Source of the DNA: Trebouxia sp. TZW2008 | Taxonomy: Eukaryota; Chlorophyta; Trebouxiophyceae; Trebouxiales; Trebouxiaceae | Length of the DNA: 64,000 nucleotides | Direction: 5' to 3' | NCBI GenBank assembly: GCA_002118135.1 | Contig: BDIU01000398.1 | Coordinates: 1-64,000, forward strand | Shown: positions 57,401 through 64,000 of the stretch, one piece after another | How the letters are laid out: the number at the start of each line of letters is the position of its first letter | Numbering within the stretch: the stretch's first letter is position 1 | Translations under genes and position numbers: made by a program | The notes under the pieces: model-generated | Database searches by the model: none | Told to the model about the DNA's origin: nothing | The model's input: the letters and a program-made list of their open reading frames with translations, nothing else

Positions 57401-59230
57401 ATGTGACATGCGCTTGCCCATCGATCTCAAAGAGTACAAGCCACAATGTCAGGCATGCTGAATGGTAACGCAGCCAGACAGGGCTGACAGCACACCTAAC
57501 GGGCAGTAGTTTGTCAATATCAGAGACTGTAAGCTACGTAGTCAGTCACACTGAACGGAGAGGCAAGGAAGCAGGGCTGAGCTAATCTGCCAGGCTCCCG
57601 TCCATCAGTCTCTGTTCTACATTCTACAAGTCACAGTTCCAGTGATGCTCAGTAACAGACAACAAGGCAGGGCTGAAGAGCTGACCTGGCACATGAATTT
57701 CAAATTCTAAAAGTTGCAGTGTTAGTGATGCTGAAAGAAAAGGCAACAAGGTATTGGCTGACGCTGACCTGACAGGCGGTCGGCCATCAATTTCAAACTC
57801 AGCAGCCTGATTTTGCCACATGCGGAACTGCTCCCCATACCGCTCCTTGCCCATGTTCTTCAACAGGCCCTGCACAATACATGATGTCAGATCCACCACG
57901 TCCTTGCATTTTTGCAAGCATGTGCGTTTACAATCCTAGGGTGCAGTTACCAGTTGCAGAGTCCACTTCACATTCACCTGTCCTCTGCAGATCTGTGATT
58001 CACTGTTGCGGCACCAAAGTTGTGCGCTTTGTCAGTGTACAGCAAGCCTGCTTGATGCTGAAACTCTCCGACTTGCTGCTGTCGTGATGTCTGACGCAAA
58101 GCAGGCACAGATGGTGGATGAATGCTGATGGTATTTGAGCAAGCATTTTGTTGCCAGTGGGGTCTCTCAACTGGGATGTTTGAAATGAGTATAGGTCAAT
58201 GCCTTGCAGGATCTCAAAGCAAGGAAGGATTCACAGGAATGCTGGCAGAACTCACTCAAGCATCTGATCGCTAATGTGAAATCTGGAGTTGACACCTGAA
58301 ATGAGTATAGGTCAATTTCTCGCAGGGAGGGCAGAATATGGACAGGCCCCTTCCTTTTGCCCCACACAATCTCAGCTGTCTGGACTGCCCTTGCCAAGGG
58401 GCTGTGCACCAGCATGTCAAAGTGGTCATCTGCAAGCTGCAGCCCGCATACCACAATGTTGGCATGCATATGATGGATATAATACCTTAGCATGAACACC
58501 ATGTATCAAACATCTTGACATGCATGACATGCATTTGAATTGCATTTGAGAGGGCGCATCTAGTGTGCAGTTGCGCAAGCAGCAAAATGTGCATGTATTG
58601 ACGCATGACCAGCCTTGTGTGCACATGACGCAGCAGTATAGACAAGATGTGACGGCGGCATGTTGGCATGCTTAATGTTTATTTGAATTGCATTTGAGAG
58701 GGCATAGCCAGGGTGCAGCCAAGCAAGCAAAGTTTTGACAATGTCTCAATGCATGACAAGCCTTACATGTGCAAGGCACAACAGGGCAAGTGAAAGGTGC
58801 TGACGCGTACTGTCATGCGAGTTGTGTCTGCTTGTGATCTCCCCTTGTCTGTGAGCACCGCAAAGTCTGTACTGCCCTGCACTCTGCCTTCTGCATTCCA
58901 GGTGCTTTGACCGTGTCTGACCAGCACCACGCGCTTGGACTCCTTGAGCGCCGGCAGCGGCACAGGCGTCTGATCCTGCCGGTCGTTCAAGTCCGAGAAC
59001 TCGTCAGTGCCCTTCCAAATGAAATCTTGCTCTGTCGCCTGCTCCCTCGTGACGTCGCTAATGACCATGGTCGACACTGGTCTCGAGCCTGAGGAGGCTT
59101 TTAGCTGGACACGTTGGTGACAGCACGGAAGGCGCGCTAGCGAGTGGCTAGGTCTGTTTGCAAGAATGTGCTGAAAGGGCCGACCGTTTGATCCACAAAG
59201 CGGGGACGTATGTTGCGCAGTGTACAGCAT
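54415..59230 (-). CDS. CA1P: 2-carboxy-D-arabinitol-1-phosphatase-like, two histidine-phosphatase domains, plastid
   Basis: Eight exons in transcription order: 59230-58811, 58436-58296, 57869-57769, 57057-56820, 56508-56323, 55798-55637, 55433-55347 and 54696-54415. All are in phase and give 538 residues, close to the plant protein. The ATG at 59230 begins a Ser/Arg/His-rich transit-like peptide of about 55 residues. Domain 1 has RVVLVRHGQSTWNAEGRVQG (the RHG catalytic loop), HSPLARAVQTAE, LREIDLYSFQG and LLVAHNAVNQALVATAIGLP with the second catalytic His. Domain 2 has FVQHGATTS, in which the Arg of RHG is replaced by Gln, then LTSPLKRATATAERI, GMGDWEGR, VVVVGHSILTAAMLG and CINYTAHLGRWSVPITH, a plant CA1P C-terminal signature. 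CA1P removes phosphate from a Rubisco inhibitor; a broader sugar-phosphate role is possible. Confidence 0.88.
55529..55622 (+). repeat. GGCAG minisatellite
   Basis: About 17 tandem copies of GGGCA, with two GGGGCA variants, lie directly inside the intron behind the donor of the 55637-55798 exon (about 15 bp away). Confidence 0.95.
56075..56130 (-). repeat. Copy of the phosphatase exon 5 donor side
   Basis: CATCCACAAGCAGTTCAGGA, GCTTTGGCAGCTTGCATC mirrors the real exon end (56330-56370: GTCCATGAGCAATTCAGCAG, CCTTGGCGGCTTGCATC), about 250 bp away. Confidence 0.75.
57064..57290 (-). repeat. Two copies of the phosphatase exon 4 acceptor side
   Basis: The stretch with GTTGCCCAGAATGTCTTGCC, AAGCTAGTGACGCTCT in the real exon (57000-57057) is repeated at about 57077-57163 with high identity and at about 57205-57290 with much less. 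On the minus strand the copies still read SLAWQD then drift out of frame. Periods are about 120 bp. Confidence 0.88.
57640..57722 (-). repeat. Copy of the phosphatase exon 3 donor side
   Basis: GTGATGCT, CAACAAGG, GCTGACCTG and then ATGAATTTCAAATTCTA parallel the real junction at 57727-57800 (GTGATGCT, CAACAAGG, GCTGACCTG, CATCAATTTCAAACTCA). It is a decayed duplicate of exon end plus intron start. Confidence 0.7.
58179..58220 (-). repeat. Copy of the phosphatase exon 2 donor side
   Basis: TGAAATGAGTATAGGTCAAT then GCCTTGCAGG repeats TGAAATGAGTATAGGTCAAT then TTCTCGCAGG at 58297, about 118 bp away. Confidence 0.85.
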
Positions 59231-59760
59231 GTCCTTGCAATGTATGCGAAACTTTGTGGGGCACTAGTTTACACAGTTCGGGCAATCAGAGGCTGCGGCA
59301 ACGGACTAGGCTCAGGTCAACGCTACTATGGCTAAGTTGCACACGCAGCTTGTCAAGGGATCGCGCGCTTAAGAGACTCAGCTTTCGCTTGTCAACATAG
59401 CTTTCTATTGAGAACGGGACGTCGTTCAGAGACCCCAATCTCGAGGCAGGGGAGCTTTAGAGCACAACAAGATGAAGCTGATCTCAACAACGAGCAATGT
59501 GGGTTGACCTATCAAGCCAAGAAGAAGTTAAGTAAGAAGCTGGCGTTACTGCGCGTTTTGCGCTGCGAGTGCGTTGCGCTGCTGTTGCCGATTGCTCCAG
59601 GTCAGACACTGCATGCTCACGTTTCAGACGGCGCAGATCACGGTTCTGCATCTGCTCCTGGATTGACACCACCAGCGACAGGCCTCGAGAGTCTTGTGTT
59701 TGCGTCTGATCAGAGCCGCTTGCACAGCCCGCTACAGGCCTTTGCGGATCCTTTTCGTGC
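59231..59760. promoter_or_regulatory. Divergent promoter region of CA1P-like and ZNF330 genes
   Basis: The start codons point outward and are 530 bp apart. The stretch is CG-richer than the introns, and a long open frame crosses it on the + strand without an ATG. It is assigned by position. Confidence 0.45.
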
Positions 59761-62704
<2,944 letters not shown>

Positions 62705-63223
62705 CAAGCACTAGTGCACAGTAGTGTCAAGCACAGTGTGTGCGACAGAAAATATTGTAAGCAGGCCAAGGCTTTGCTGACTCCTCTGATGTGGGTGGAC
62801 TAGGCGGCTGTTGCATCTGGCAAAGCTAATGGCATGTCGTCACCAGCTTGCCACAAGTGCACACTGATCATTTACTGCATGTGAAGCATAGATGCATGTA
62901 GACCTGGTTGCACATTCCTCCACATGCAATGCTGCTCCTTTGTCCACTCACTTTTCACCGCAAAATATTGGCTTTCAGCATGAGCATCAAACGCTCAAAC
63001 AATGTTGAGTGATCAAGCTGTGTTTCGCTACGCGTATCTTCAAGAGTGGAAAATAAAGAAAGCGCCTTGCGTGCGTTGAGCCATATATCAAATTGATGAC
63101 GGATTGCAAAACAGATGATACCAGTACTGCTTGAGCAGCTGCTGCAATGCAAGTACTGGTCTGGTTATCAAAATGTGATGCAGCACCATTTGACACTGTA
63201 TCTCGGTCAGACCTAGCCTGACA
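62705..63223. other. 3' flank between convergent genes, candidate TGTAA poly(A) signal
   Basis: TGTAA at 62756-62760 is the chlorophyte-type poly(A) signal position for ZNF330. The rest of the gap holds no recognised feature. Confidence 0.35.
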
Positions 63224-64000
63224 TCACACAATACATTGCATCGTTGCTCTTGTGCATTCAGGTTTGAACTTGCCCTCTAGTACAGCGTGCAAACACTCCT
63301 TCTCAATACACACACTCTTGTTATCAAAGCTTGTCAGCGAATTGTTATCCAGGGAAAGCCACTCAAGGTTGCTTTCCTGGGCTACTCGCACAATGATGGG
63401 CAAGGTGACGCTGCCACCATTACTCTCAAAGCACAATTCCAGCTTTTTCAGTGTGGACAAGTCCAATAATTCGTTTATGAGCATCTGAGTTGGGCACATA
63501 ACAGCGCTTAGTTCCGCTATGTTTGGCAGAGCAGCAGTGAAGGTGCTGTGCGATAGATTCAGACTGTAACGCCAAGGTGCAACCCGAAGGTAAGACAATT
63601 GAGACAATAGTGTTTGGCATTCACCAAAACCCCAGTCCTGTGGTCTCGATTGCAAGCGAGCAGAGATTCACCTTCTAGCGAAATATCAAAATGCTCAAGA
63701 TGCTTGAATCTATGCATGTTCCAGAACTGGAGCCTTGGAGTGGGATCATATGGAAATAGCTCAAGACAGTGCAGACTTGTAGGCAGCAACAGCATAGCTT
63801 GCTGCCAATCAAAGTCCCCATTGAGGCAACAAGTATGAAGAGGCCAAAGCCCTGCAAGTCCAAGCAAAGGCTGCCAAAAGTTAGCTTTTGCTATACTCTC
63901 TTTGTACACTTGAAAATTTCCTTGATGATCTGTGTCCACGTGTACTTGTATAATCCCAAACTTGCTGAAACTGCCCCGCTTTTGACACAGCTGCAGCCAG
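63224..64000 (-). CDS. Leucine-rich-repeat-like protein, 5' part outside the window, apparent frameshift
   Basis: Reading enters from the right edge without a start (WLQLCQKRGSFSKFGIIQVH) and continues to about 63655 with LPTSLHCLELFPYDPTPRLQ and FKHLEHFDISLEGESLLA. The same strand then continues, one frame over, as LQSRPQDWGFGECQTLLSQL, with LSTLKKLELCFESNG and NLEWLSLDNNSLTSFDNK, ending at the stop at 63224. The Leu spacing (LxxLxLxxNxL) is that of leucine-rich repeats, perhaps of an F-box type receptor. The frame change near 63650-63665 needs one base. The only GT/AG pair there would give an intron of about 33 bp, so a sequencing error or a real lesion is more likely. Confidence 0.6.

Overview
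This is nuclear DNA of a photosynthetic eukaryote, most probably a green alga. Nearly every gene is split by spliceosomal introns that end in TGCAG. Several products are characteristic of the green lineage: a two-domain 2-carboxyarabinitol-1-phosphatase-like enzyme with a transit-like N-terminus, a hydroxyproline O-arabinosyltransferase, and a plastid-type FAD oxidoreductase. ARPC4, ZNF330/NOA36 and an EXD2-like exonuclease confirm a eukaryote. I cannot name the genus. A trebouxiophyte is my guess, but the chlorophyte TGTAA poly(A) signal is obvious only behind one gene (ZNF330).

Layout: FAD-dependent monooxygenase (+, 265-5849); a minisatellite-rich gap (5.85-8.29 kb); a ubiquitin-like/zinc protein with an apparent one-base frameshift (-, 8291-9270); short-chain dehydrogenase (-, 10260-11737), divergent from an HPAT-type glycosyltransferase (+, 12593-16446); a lysine-rich tail of unknown function (-, about 17.2-17.6 kb); a giant 17-exon coiled-coil protein of about 3,236-3,248 residues (-, 18244-32.7 kb), divergent from an EXD2-like exonuclease with DEDDy, HRDC and EXD2 C-terminal modules (+, 33.3-41727); ARPC4 (-, 41841-42353); a second coiled-coil protein of 892 residues (-, 43813-52764); CA1P-like phosphatase (-, 54415-59230), divergent from ZNF330/NOA36 (+, 59761-62704); and a leucine-rich-repeat protein cut by the right edge (-, 63224-64000). 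I rebuilt 69 introns by hand. Reading phase is continuous across all modelled junctions. The open points are the 5' ends of the giant coiled-coil gene and of the EXD2-like gene.

The most striking feature is not a gene. At least five genes (FAD oxidoreductase, HPAT, EXD2-like, the 892-residue coiled coil, CA1P-like) have introns holding decayed tandem copies of the neighbouring exon-intron junction: exon edge, splice site and intron start, repeated two to seven times with periods of about 80-220 bp. Some copies are near-perfect and others barely recognisable, so the process looks continuing. One copy, in the exonuclease gene at 36.7 kb, keeps splice sites, phase and catalytic residues and could act as a mutually exclusive exon. 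The window appears to record intron growth, and perhaps intron birth, by local tandem duplication across splice junctions. The genes do not form one pathway; they are ordinary neighbours with three divergent promoter regions.
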